From: DAOSVX01 sp964440405
GTDB lineage: Bacteria; Bacillota_I; Bacilli_A; RF39; UBA660
Reading direction: 5' to 3'
Assembly: GCA_964440405.1 (NCBI GenBank)
Contig: CAYTSB010000045.1
Span: forward strand, 1 to 7,149
Length of the DNA stretch: 7,149 bases
Shown: positions 1 through 6,155 of the stretch, piece after piece
How the letters are laid out: each line of letters opens with the position of its first letter
Position numbering within the stretch: position 1 is the first letter of the stretch
Notes under the pieces: generated by a model
Database searches by the model: none
Told to the model about the DNA's origin: nothing
What the model saw: only the letters and a program-made list of their open reading frames with translations
Translations under genes and position numbers: made by a program

Positions 1-148
1 AATTAATAAAGTCAGCTTCTCTTTCACCTTTTTGATTAGTGAAATTTCTTTGAACCGCTAAACTAAATGTTACATTAGCAATACCACTACCTGTGGTTCT
101 TAATTCTGGATCTTTTGTTAATCTTCCGATTAATATTACTTTATTCAT
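1..148 (-). CDS. ssb: Single-stranded DNA-binding protein SSB, N-terminal part (cut by window edge)
   Basis: The first 49 codons are visible, starting at the ATG at 148-146, and the frame is still open at position 1. The start MNKVILIGRLTKDPELR, then an FSLAVQRNF strand and a GEREADFIN segment, is the classic N-terminus of the bacterial SSB OB-fold. SSB coats single-stranded DNA during replication, repair and recombination, usually as a homotetramer. The acidic C-terminal tail that recruits partners would lie outside the window. The gene starts 2 nt after the rpsF stop, and its SD (AAGGAG, 154-159) is formed by the last Lys-Glu codons of rpsF, so the two are almost certainly co-transcribed and probably translationally coupled. 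In Firmicutes rpsR (S18) normally follows, but that cannot be seen here. Confidence 0.96.
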   Translation of the reverse strand, partial: MNKVILIGRLTKDPELRTTGSGIANVTFSLAVQRNFTNQKGEREADFIN

Positions 149-150
149 AA

Positions 151-435
151 TTACTCCTTATCCAACTTGATAATTAAATGTCTTAAAACATTTTCATTAA
201 TAGAAACTTTATGTTTAAATTCATTAATTTCCTTAACTACAGCTTCTACTGTTAAAACATAGTAAAATCCGCTTAGATCTTTATTAATTGGATAAGCTAG
301 TTTTCTTTGACCCATGTCTTTAAATTCAACAATTTTATCTTTTTTAAATACTCTTTTTAGTTCATCAGTAGTTTGAGTAACTTTATCACTCTCAGTACTG
401 GTTTTAACGATAAACATTATTTCATATTTACTCAT
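151..435 (-). CDS. rpsF: 30S ribosomal protein S6
   Basis: This 94-residue protein has the usual length for bacterial S6. It opens with MSKYEIMFIVK, carries the MGQRKLAYPI strand near residues 41-50, and has an NENVLRHLIIK segment close to the C-terminus, all hallmarks of the S6 ferredoxin-like fold. S6 binds the platform of the 30S subunit as a heterodimer with S18. The reading frame stays open upstream to 480, but the ATG at 435 is chosen for two reasons: the family begins with this MSKYE-type sequence, and a near-perfect SD (AAAAGGAGGTG, 441-451) ends 5 nt before it. The gene heads an rpsF-ssb unit and has its own promoter and a structured leader, listed separately. Confidence 0.97.
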   Translation of the reverse strand: MSKYEIMFIVKTSTESDKVTQTTDELKRVFKKDKIVEFKDMGQRKLAYPINKDLSGFYYVLTVEAVVKEINEFKHKVSINENVLRHLIIKLDKE

Positions 436-495
436 TAATCCACCTCCTTTTGGTCTAAAATGGCTTATAAAAATAAGCAAGGAGCTTTTCGCTCT
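436..495 (-). promoter_or_regulatory. Structured 5' leader of rpsF with an anti-SD segment
   Basis: Read on the minus strand, the roughly 60-nt leader shows three elements. Hairpin 1 is GAGC-GAAAA-GCTC (494-482), at the predicted 5' end of the transcript. Hairpin 2 is a perfect 6-bp stem, GCTTAT-TTTT-ATAAGC (478-463). Between them CTCCTT (484-479) is the exact complement of the SD core AAGGAG (449-444) and overlaps the 3' arm of hairpin 1. Hairpin 1 and SD sequestration therefore cannot both form. Autoregulation of rpsF operons by the S6:S18 complex is known in many bacteria. The CCG trinucleotide I remember from that motif is absent here, so the ligand, if any, is inferred. Confidence 0.5.
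441..451 (-). promoter_or_regulatory. Ribosome binding site of rpsF
   Basis: AAAAGGAGGTG on the minus strand ends 5 nt before the ATG at 435. It is the strongest SD in the window and settles the choice of this ATG over the longer open frame reaching 480. Its AAGGAG core is also the pairing partner of the leader segment at 479-484. Confidence 0.9.
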
Positions 496-500
496 TTTGT

Positions 501-529
501 ATTATAGCAAACTTAAGAATTTATGTCCA
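501..529 (-). promoter_or_regulatory. Sigma-A-type promoter for rpsF-ssb
   Basis: On the minus strand a TGGACA -35 box (529-524, 5 of 6 matches to TTGACA) is followed by exactly 17 nt and a perfect TATAAT -10 box (506-501). The -10 is preceded by TGC, an extended -10 element. Transcription would start near 493-495, giving a leader of about 60 nt. The -35 box directly abuts the stop codon of the zinc-ribbon gene. This is the best promoter match I found in the window and fits the high expression expected of a ribosomal protein gene. Confidence 0.85.
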
Positions 530-955
530 TTAATTTTCATCACAAGGACATTTAATTATTTGAAATTTTTCGTTTTCACTGTCAAAGTATGAGCAAGTAG
601 TTTCTTCTCTATAACATTCACCACAAACGGCGCTTGCACATTTATGACTATCTTGAACATTGGCATAACTAGTGTAGAGTAAAAATGGAATCATAATAAT
701 TATTAAAATAATTAAAATTATTCCTATTGAACCAATTAAAGCTCCTATCCCTGCCGCTTTAGCACTCTTAGGTTTTTCCTGTTTCCAAACAAGATATAAA
801 ATTAACCCTGCTACTGGGACAAAAAAACCTAGCAATCCCCAAATAAAAGGATTTTCATCATTGCTAACTGTTTTAATACTATCTTTCATTTTACCACACC
901 CTAAACAATAATCTGCGTCCTCTCCTATTTTTTTACCACAATTTTGACAATACAT
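530..955 (-). CDS. Zinc-ribbon membrane protein with a Cys-rich C-terminal tail, function unknown
   Basis: The protein has 141 residues. The N-terminus is a short zinc ribbon of the zinc_ribbon_2 type: CQNCG at residues 3-7 and CLGCG at 17-21, giving ligands C3, C6, C17 and C20. After a polar linker come two hydrophobic segments, about 38-57 (with the GLLGFFVPVAGLIL type of sequence) and 69-95, separated by a basic loop (KQEKPKSAK). The last ~45 residues contain six Cys (C106, C111, C114, C121, C136, C138) and many acidic residues. By inference both ends face the same side, since there are two membrane passes. The ribbon-plus-transmembrane layout is common in Firmicutes, but I recognise no defined function. 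The ATG at 955 has an SD (AAGGAG, 963-968) that overlaps the ychF stop codon, so the gene is read with ychF. Confidence 0.85.
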   Translation of the reverse strand: MYCQNCGKKIGEDADYCLGCGKMKDSIKTVSNDENPFIWGLLGFFVPVAGLILYLVWKQEKPKSAKAAGIGALIGSIGIILIILIIIMIPFLLYTSYANVQDSHKCASAVCGECYREETTCSYFDSENEKFQIIKCPCDEN

Positions 956-966
956 AACTTCACTCC

Positions 967-2067
967 TTATACATTAAATCTAAATAAGCAGATGTCTCCA
1001 TCCTGCATTAGATAATCTTTTCCTTCTAATCTTAATTTACCTTTTTCCTTAACTGTTTTTTCATCTTTATATGTTTCTAAATCTATAAAACTCATTATTT
1101 CAGCTTTAATAAAACCCTTTTCAAAATCACTATGGATAATTCCTGCGCACTCTTTGGCATTCATTCCTTTTCTAAAAGTCCATGCTCTAACTTCTTTAGG
1201 CCCTGCTGTAAAATATGTTTGTAATCCCAATAAATTATATGTAGCAAAAATTAATTTATCTAGCCCGCTATATTCAATTCCCAAGTCTTTTAAAAAATCT
1301 TTTTTTTCATTATCCGAAAGCTCCGCTAGTTCACTTTCTATTTTAGCACACATTACCACCACACCCGCATTTTCTTTCAAAGCATATTCCTTAATTTTAT
1401 GGACATAAATATTATTTTCATTGCTAACATCATCCTCACTAATATTAGCAACATAAATAATTGGTTTTAGAGTGATGAAATTATATCCTTTAAGGCTCTC
1501 TTTTTCTTCTACAGAAAAATCTAATAAACGTAGCGGAATGTTTTTTTCTAAAGCTGCTTGTCCTTTTTGCAAAGCATTAAATTCAGCCACATCCTGCTTA
1601 TCTTTAGTAGAAGCCACCTTCTTTTCTAATCTTGAGATTCTTCCTTCAATTATTTCTAAATCCGCTAAAATAAGCTCAACATTAATAATTTCGATATCTC
1701 TAATAGGATCAACTGAGTTTTCAACATGAATAATATTCTTATCATCAAATGCTCTGACTACTTCAACAACAGCATCTACTTCTCTAATATGAGATAGAAA
1801 CTTATTGCCAAGACCTTCTCCCTTAGAAGCGCCCTTTACTAAACCTGCTATATCAATAAATTCAAATGCGGTTGGCACTACTGATGGTGGCAAATAAATA
1901 TTTTCTAATACTCCCAGCCTAGAATCAGGAACAGTAACTACTCCTAAATTAGGATCAATTGTTGCAAATGGGTAGTTGGCTGCTAAGATATTTTTTTTAG
2001 TAATGGCATTAAACAAAGTTGATTTTCCAACATTGGGAAGTCCAACAATTCCTGCTTTTAATGACAT
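967..2067 (-). CDS. ychF: Redox-regulated/ribosome-associated ATPase YchF (OBG family)
   Basis: This 366-residue protein matches the usual YchF length. It contains the P-loop GLPNVGKST (residues 9-17), the ANYPFATIDPNLG segment that follows it in OBG proteins, the G3 motif DIAGLVKGA, and a G4-like motif within ANISEDD. Having N-x-x-E where most GTPases have NKxD is the reason YchF proteins prefer ATP. A coiled-coil insertion (around residues 140-175) and a C-terminal TGS domain, ending in the typical MQDGDICLFRFNV, complete the family architecture. YchF binds ribosomes and is implicated in stress responses and in translation at weak start contexts. The ATG at 2067 is preceded by a strong SD (AAGGAGGG, 2073-2080) that overlaps the stop of the upstream HAD gene. 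Its position just upstream of rpsF is conserved in Bacillus (yyaF). Confidence 0.97.
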   Translation of the reverse strand: MSLKAGIVGLPNVGKSTLFNAITKKNILAANYPFATIDPNLGVVTVPDSRLGVLENIYLPPSVVPTAFEFIDIAGLVKGASKGEGLGNKFLSHIREVDAVVEVVRAFDDKNIIHVENSVDPIRDIEIINVELILADLEIIEGRISRLEKKVASTKDKQDVAEFNALQKGQAALEKNIPLRLLDFSVEEKESLKGYNFITLKPIIYVANISEDDVSNENNIYVHKIKEYALKENAGVVVMCAKIESELAELSDNEKKDFLKDLGIEYSGLDKLIFATYNLLGLQTYFTAGPKEVRAWTFRKGMNAKECAGIIHSDFEKGFIKAEIMSFIDLETYKDEKTVKEKGKLRLEGKDYLMQDGDICLFRFNV

Positions 2068-2078
2068 ACAAACCCTCC

Positions 2079-2711
2079 TTATAAATATTTTTTTATTTCA
2101 ATTAAATTACTTATTTTCTTATAGGAACTGTCGCATTTATTTGTTTCATCAAATAAAATAGCGTCCATTCCAAATTTTATTGCTCCCAAATAATCTTTAG
2201 CAAGACTATCTCCTATTATAACACACTCTTCTTTTTGATAATTGCCACAACTAAGCTGATAGCTTTCAAAATTAGGTTTTAAAATATTTTTATCACCAGC
2301 ATAAACTTCTTTGAAATATTTTAAAATATTAGATTCTTTTAATCTTCGAATTTGAACATCATAAAGATAATTGGTTAAAGCAACTATTTCATATTTTTTA
2401 CTTAAATATTCCAATATTTCTTTAGCATTTTCTTTTAAAACACAAACTTCAGAAAATCTATCATTAATATTTTTAAACATTTTTTTAGTAATTTTAACAG
2501 TATTATTCCTGTTAAAAAAATCAATAAATTTATCTACATCATAAATATTGTGTTCTTTTTCATATAAATTAAAAGATGCTTCAATAGTTTTAATTAGATT
2601 TTCATCATCAGCATAAGGCGTATTTTTTAAACCGGCTTTTATTTTTTCGCAATAATAAGGATTTGAAATAAATATAGTATCATCCAAATCAAATATAATT
2701 CTTTTTATCAT
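2079..2711 (-). CDS. HAD-superfamily hydrolase (probable phosphatase)
   Basis: From the ATG at 2711 the protein has 210 residues. It shows all four HAD motifs: DLDDT (catalytic D8 and acid/base D10), ALTN (T113), K145 in the NILKPN segment, and GDSLAKD (D168, D173) for magnesium. An alpha-helical C1-type cap lies at about residues 15-95. This is the arrangement of YjjG/phosphoglycolate phosphatase-like enzymes, but the substrate cannot be read from the sequence. The frame is open upstream to 2762. I prefer 2711 because HAD proteins begin a few residues before DxDxT, and because this ATG overlaps the stop of the upstream transporter gene as TAATG. Only a weak GGAAG lies upstream (2727-2731), so translation probably depends on coupling to the transporter gene. 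Confidence 0.92.
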   Translation of the reverse strand: MIKRIIFDLDDTIFISNPYYCEKIKAGLKNTPYADDENLIKTIEASFNLYEKEHNIYDVDKFIDFFNRNNTVKITKKMFKNINDRFSEVCVLKENAKEILEYLSKKYEIVALTNYLYDVQIRRLKESNILKYFKEVYAGDKNILKPNFESYQLSCGNYQKEECVIIGDSLAKDYLGAIKFGMDAILFDETNKCDSSYKKISNLIEIKKYL

Positions 2712-4252
2712 TAAATTACCGTAAAACTTCCTATACCAATAGGTAGTCCAATTAAATACCATCCAATAATCAAAACCAATAAAATTAAGCCAATCATTAA
2801 ACTATAAGGCACCATATATTTTAACGATTTAAACAAACTAACAGGTCTTTCGCTTTGATTGTAATTTTCAATAAATGCTAAATAAATAACAAAATAAGCC
2901 ATTAAAGGAGTTAATCCCATAACATAAGATTCACTAAATCTAAATATTACCTGAGTAAAAGCCGGAGACAATCCAGCATTCATAACTACGGGAACAGTAA
3001 CTCCCGATAAAATTGTCCATTTAGATAAAGGTAAAGGCAATACTAAAGCTGAAATACTACCAATAGCAAATAGTAAAACAATTAAAGGAATGCCCGTAAA
3101 TGAAGTTTTACTAATTGTATTAGAGAACATTGCTATAATAACAGTTCCGATATTGGTAGCTTTAAAAACACTAATAAAAATTGAAGCAAAGAAGATGAGC
3201 ACCAAAGTCTTACCAATTTTGTCTAGCGAATGGCTTAAACATTTACAAAAATCATGGTTATTTTTAATGGTTTTAGCACCAATTCCATAGAATAAACCCA
3301 TTACTACAAACAGAAGAGTTATTATAAATATAAACCCGTTGCTAAAGAAAGAATCATAGCTAAATAATTTGTCAATATAATTAATTTGTGAATTATCTAA
3401 AAAATTCCCTGATAAAGGAAGGCCAGGAATAATGTTATAAATAAAAATAAATAAATAAATAAGTCCGGCAATTAAAGCAATGATTAATCCTTTTAAATCC
3501 CTTCTGGTAATTTCAATTTCCTCTTCTTCTTTGAAAGAATACTTATTGATTCGAGAAGAAGTTATTTTTTCAGTAATATAAGTAATAACAAAAGCCAAGA
3601 TAATAGCTGCAGCTCCCATAATAAAGATAAAAGCAGTTGTCTTTATCTCATAATTGGCATCCAGTATATGAGAAGCAAGTGTTGTTTGAGCCAGCATAGA
3701 ACTATCAATTGATGTTAAAAACATGTTAATTCCACTGCCACAGGCAAGCCCAGCAAAAGCCGTAATTATCCCTAGCAAAGGATTTCTTCTACCATACTTA
3801 AACAATAAGGCACTGAGCGGAATTAAAACAACATAGCCAATATCACCGCCGATACTAGCAAATACTCCAATAATAGCAATAATAAAAGTCATTGTGTTTT
3901 TCTTAGTATATTTAGTAAGTAAAGTAAAGGCCGTTTTCAGAAAGCCACTACTTTCCATAACTCCAATACCAATTAATATAATGATAATGCTACTTAAAGG
4001 AACGAAGGAAACGAAATTAGAAACAGTGTGACTAAAAATATATTTTAAGCCACTAAGATTAAATAATGATTTAACACTAACCAAAATATTTTTGTATTCA
4101 CCTGTATTTTCATTAATTACTTTATAACTTGATTCAAAATTAATTAATGATAAAAATCCACTTAAAACTAGAGTTAAAAGAATTAAGATCAAAAAAGTCA
4201 TAATTGGATTTAAAGTCATTTTTTGTCTAATTTTAGCTATTTTTTCATTCAT
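2711..4252 (-). CDS. AbgT-family transporter (p-aminobenzoyl-glutamate/antimetabolite transporter family)
   Basis: This is a 513-residue polytopic membrane protein with about ten hydrophobic segments, the first at about residues 15-37. AbgT signatures include GGDIGYVVLIPL with D137, the GRRNPLLGIITAFAG stretch (about 154-168), the SKW motif (W412), P430, R438 and the TPLMAYF helix start (about 448-454). Known members either import p-aminobenzoyl-glutamate (AbgT) or export p-aminobenzoate and sulfonamides (YdaH, MtrF); direction and substrate are not decidable here. The helix that usually reads R-x-G-D has R-F-S-E (R438, E441), and a Ser reported important in MtrF aligns with L409. A large loop at about 40-70 is probably extracytoplasmic. 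The start ATG lies inside the last codons of the DUF951 gene (8-nt overlap) and has no clear SD, which suggests coupled translation. Confidence 0.9.
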   Translation of the reverse strand: MNEKIAKIRQKMTLNPIMTFLILILLTLVLSGFLSLINFESSYKVINENTGEYKNILVSVKSLFNLSGLKYIFSHTVSNFVSFVPLSSIIIILIGIGVMESSGFLKTAFTLLTKYTKKNTMTFIIAIIGVFASIGGDIGYVVLIPLSALLFKYGRRNPLLGIITAFAGLACGSGINMFLTSIDSSMLAQTTLASHILDANYEIKTTAFIFIMGAAAIILAFVITYITEKITSSRINKYSFKEEEEIEITRRDLKGLIIALIAGLIYLFIFIYNIIPGLPLSGNFLDNSQINYIDKLFSYDSFFSNGFIFIITLLFVVMGLFYGIGAKTIKNNHDFCKCLSHSLDKIGKTLVLIFFASIFISVFKATNIGTVIIAMFSNTISKTSFTGIPLIVLLFAIGSISALVLPLPLSKWTILSGVTVPVVMNAGLSPAFTQVIFRFSESYVMGLTPLMAYFVIYLAFIENYNQSERPVSLFKSLKYMVPYSLMIGLILLVLIIGWYLIGLPIGIGSFTVI

Positions 4253-4436
4253 TGTTACTAATCACTTTTTTTACCTTTCTTTCAAATTCTAAGCGATCCA
4301 TCATAATCTCACGATTACATTTAACACATTTGATTTTGATATCAACGCCAACCCTAGTAATAACAAAATCATTTGTTCTACAGGGGTGGCCTTTTTTCAT
4401 AATAACATGATCACCTAATTTATATGATAAATTCAT
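4245..4436 (-). CDS. DUF951 family small protein
   Basis: This 63-residue protein begins MNLSYKLGDHVIMKKGHPC and matches the conserved small Firmicutes family DUF951 (PF06107), which has a GHPC..N..vtRvG.DIkIKC..C core followed by a basic helix (EFERKVKKV). H17, C19, C37 and C40 could bind one zinc ion; this is inference. The function is unknown, although family members are often found near the soj/spo0J region. An in-frame TTG at 4445 is possible, but the ATG at 4436 is preferred: the AAGG at 4446-4449 is correctly spaced for it and would abut the TTG, and the family begins at this Met. It starts 1 nt after the parB stop and ends in TGA inside the start of the transporter gene, which supports the standard genetic code. 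Confidence 0.93.
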   Translation of the reverse strand: MNLSYKLGDHVIMKKGHPCRTNDFVITRVGVDIKIKCVKCNREIMMDRLEFERKVKKVISNNE

Positions 4437-4437
4437 T

Positions 4438-5319
4438 TTAATCAACCTTAATTCTTAAAATCTCAAAAATTCTTTCCAAGTCTTTATCTGAATCAAAAGT
4501 TATTTCTAATTTATTGTTTTTAATTTTAACTCTATTACCAATCTTATCACTAATAAGTTTTTCATATTCAATATAAAACGGATTTTGTTGAATGGTTCTT
4601 TTAATTTTAACTTTCTTTTCAAATGTATTGCCACTAATTAATTTTTCTAAAATTCTAACATTCATTCCTTCACTAACTATTTTATGAGCAAGTTCAATTT
4701 GCTTTTCCTGATCAGCCAGTTTACTAAGCGAACGAGCGTGAGCCATGGATAAATCTTTAACTATCACAAGCTTTTTAACTTCATCCGGCAAGGAAAGCAA
4801 TCCTAATAAATTAGTAATATAACTTCTGCTTTTGCCAAATTTTTTAGCCATTTCCTCTTGAGTTATTCTTGTTGTTTCAATTATTTTTAAATAGCATTCA
4901 GCCTCTTCAATTGGATTTAAATTTTCTCTTTGAATATTTTCAACTAAAGCTATTTCCATCATTTCCTGATCATTAAAATTTCTAATAATTGCCGGAACAT
5001 GAGTTAAGCCCAGCTTTTTAGTAGCTTTAGTACGACGTTCACCAGCAATGAGTTCATAACCCTTAATACTTTTTTTAACAATTATTGGTTGAACTACCCC
5101 ATGAATTTTAATTGATTCGGCCAGTTCATTCAAAGATTCCTCATCAAAATATTTTCGTGGCTGATAAGGATTGGGGCGAATTTCATCTAAAGGTATCATA
5201 ACAATATCTTCGGTTTTCGCTTCTTCGTAAATTTTATCTTCAAATGACTTAAAATCTATTCTTTCATTTGAAAATAATTGTTCTAAGCCTTGTCCTAAAG
5301 CCCTTTTTTTATTTTCCAT
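4438..5319 (-). CDS. parB: Chromosome-partitioning protein ParB/Spo0J
   Basis: At 293 residues this is a normal length for chromosomal ParB. It has the N-terminal KKRALGQGLEQLF patch (residues 4-16) that stimulates ParA. The ParB/Srx CTP-binding domain follows, with IRPNPYQPR (47-55), GERR (93-96) and ENIQRENLNP (127-136). A helix-turn-helix lies at about 153-174, and a C-terminal dimerisation domain follows. ParB loads at parS as a CTP-driven clamp, spreads, and with ParA and condensin segregates origins. The segment after the HTH reads NLLGLLSLP, where the Spo0J and Noc proteins I remember have NxLRLL. The ATG at 5319 lies within the last codons of parA (11-nt overlap), with GGAGGAAGT upstream (5331-5339). 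ParB is favoured over the paralogue Noc because it is paired with parA. Confidence 0.96.
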   Translation of the reverse strand: MENKKRALGQGLEQLFSNERIDFKSFEDKIYEEAKTEDIVMIPLDEIRPNPYQPRKYFDEESLNELAESIKIHGVVQPIIVKKSIKGYELIAGERRTKATKKLGLTHVPAIIRNFNDQEMMEIALVENIQRENLNPIEEAECYLKIIETTRITQEEMAKKFGKSRSYITNLLGLLSLPDEVKKLVIVKDLSMAHARSLSKLADQEKQIELAHKIVSEGMNVRILEKLISGNTFEKKVKIKRTIQQNPFYIEYEKLISDKIGNRVKIKNNKLEITFDSDKDLERIFEILRIKVD

Positions 5320-6094
5320 TTCTTAAAATCACTTCCTCCGCTAAATTGGTGTAGGCCTCAGTAGCCCTACTTCCTGGATCATATTCACCGATTGGCTTAC
5401 CGTGAGACGGAGCTTCAACAAGTCTGACCAATCTGGGAATAATAGTATTAAATACTTTATCTTTAAAATATTTTCTAACTTCTTCAACTACTTCTAAACC
5501 AATGTTAGTTCTAGCATCTAACATAGTTAAAAGTACTCCTTCAATTTTTAAATCTGGATTTAATTTTGATTGAATCATAATAACTGAATTTAATAATTGA
5601 GTAATTCCTTCTAAGGCAAAAAACTCACATTGGACAGGAATTATTAAAGAATCACTAGCTACTAAAGCATTAGTTGTAAGAATGCCTAAAGCCGGTGGAC
5701 AATCTAAAATAACATAATCATATTCTTCTTTGATTTTAGTTAACGCAGTTTTTAATTGTTCATTCTGATGAAATCCTTGATCTTCATAAAACTTTTTAAC
5801 AAATTCAATATCTAATCCCGCTAAGTTAATGGTTGCAGGAATGATATCTAAATTATCAAAATCAGTTTTAATTATTGCTTTTTTAATATCACTTCTTTTA
5901 GTCATTACTTCATAGATATCAGAGTTAATATCTCTTTTATTAAGGCCTAGCCCAATTGAAGCGTTGCCTTGCGGATCCAAATCTATTAATAAAGTCTTTT
6001 TTCCTAATTTTCCTAATGAAGCAGCTAAGTTGATGCTGGTTGTAGTTTTACCTACTCCGCCTTTCTGATTTACTAAAGAAATTATTTTTGCCAT
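5309..6094 (-). CDS. parA: Chromosome-partitioning ATPase ParA/Soj
   Basis: This 261-residue ParA-type ATPase has a deviant Walker A KGGVGKTT (residues 11-18), where K11 is the signature lysine. It also has Walker A' LIDLDPQGNA (36-45) and Walker B VILDCPP (128-134). There is no N-terminal HTH, so it is the short chromosomal Soj type and not the plasmid P1 ParA type. ATP-bound dimers bind DNA non-specifically and are released by the ParB N-terminus. In Bacillus Soj also controls DnaA, which fits an origin-proximal locus. The C-terminal EAPSHGKPIGEYDPGSRA segment is standard for the family. The ATG at 6094 gives the canonical MAKIISLVNQKGG start; the SD is weak (GAGAAAG around 6103-6109). Its stop lies inside parB, so the two are coupled. 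Confidence 0.97.
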   Translation of the reverse strand: MAKIISLVNQKGGVGKTTTSINLAASLGKLGKKTLLIDLDPQGNASIGLGLNKRDINSDIYEVMTKRSDIKKAIIKTDFDNLDIIPATINLAGLDIEFVKKFYEDQGFHQNEQLKTALTKIKEEYDYVILDCPPALGILTTNALVASDSLIIPVQCEFFALEGITQLLNSVIMIQSKLNPDLKIEGVLLTMLDARTNIGLEVVEEVRKYFKDKVFNTIIPRLVRLVEAPSHGKPIGEYDPGSRATEAYTNLAEEVILRNGK

Positions 6095-6155
6095 ATTATC
6101 ACACTTTCTCGATATGTTTTCTTTCTTAAATATTTTATCATAAGTTACAAGTTTA
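6095..6155 (-). promoter_or_regulatory. Gap upstream of parA, weak possible promoter only
   Basis: This is the only gap over 11 nt between the DHH gene and the zinc-ribbon gene. On the minus strand TAAAAT (6137-6132) could be a -10 box, with TTTAAT (6160-6155) 17 nt upstream as a poor -35. The match is too weak to be sure in such AT-rich DNA. I see no terminator hairpin, DnaA box or parS palindrome here, so parA may instead be read through from the DHH gene. Confidence 0.25.

Noticed and set aside
463..478. Hairpin GCTTAT/ATAAGC as an intrinsic terminator of the upstream unit
   Set aside because: The stem is AT-rich and not followed by a U-tract on the minus strand, and it lies downstream of the rpsF promoter inside the leader.
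436..480. Longer N-terminus of S6 from 480
   Set aside because: The 15 extra residues are the translated leader and SD (including GGG from AGGAGGTG-region codons) and are absent from S6 proteins.
1154..1729. Plus-strand open frames at 1154-1408 and 1472-1729
   Set aside because: They are antisense to ychF, have no SD or family resemblance, and ychF is certain.
1976..2161. Plus-strand open frame at 1976-2161
   Set aside because: Antisense to the ychF P-loop region and the HAD 3' end; no recognisable protein.
2712..2762. Longer N-terminus of the HAD protein from 2762
   Set aside because: The 17 extra residues overlap the transporter's last helix, have no family match, and would put DxDxT unusually far from the start.
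3090..3290. Plus-strand open frame at 3090-3290
   Set aside because: Antisense to the AbgT-family gene and hydrophobic only as its complement; no SD.
4245..4247. TGA read as Trp (Mycoplasma/Spiroplasma code)
   Set aside because: TGA ends the DUF951 gene at the family's normal C-terminus, and Trp codons in the window (for example in ychF and the transporter) are TGG.
6095..6155. parS or DnaA-box cluster next to parA
   Set aside because: No sequence close to TGTTTCACGTGAAACA or TTATCCACA is visible. The short palindromes TGTTTCCAAACA (near 780-791) and TGTTTCCCAAACA (around 6654-6666) lie in coding DNA and do not match the parS core.
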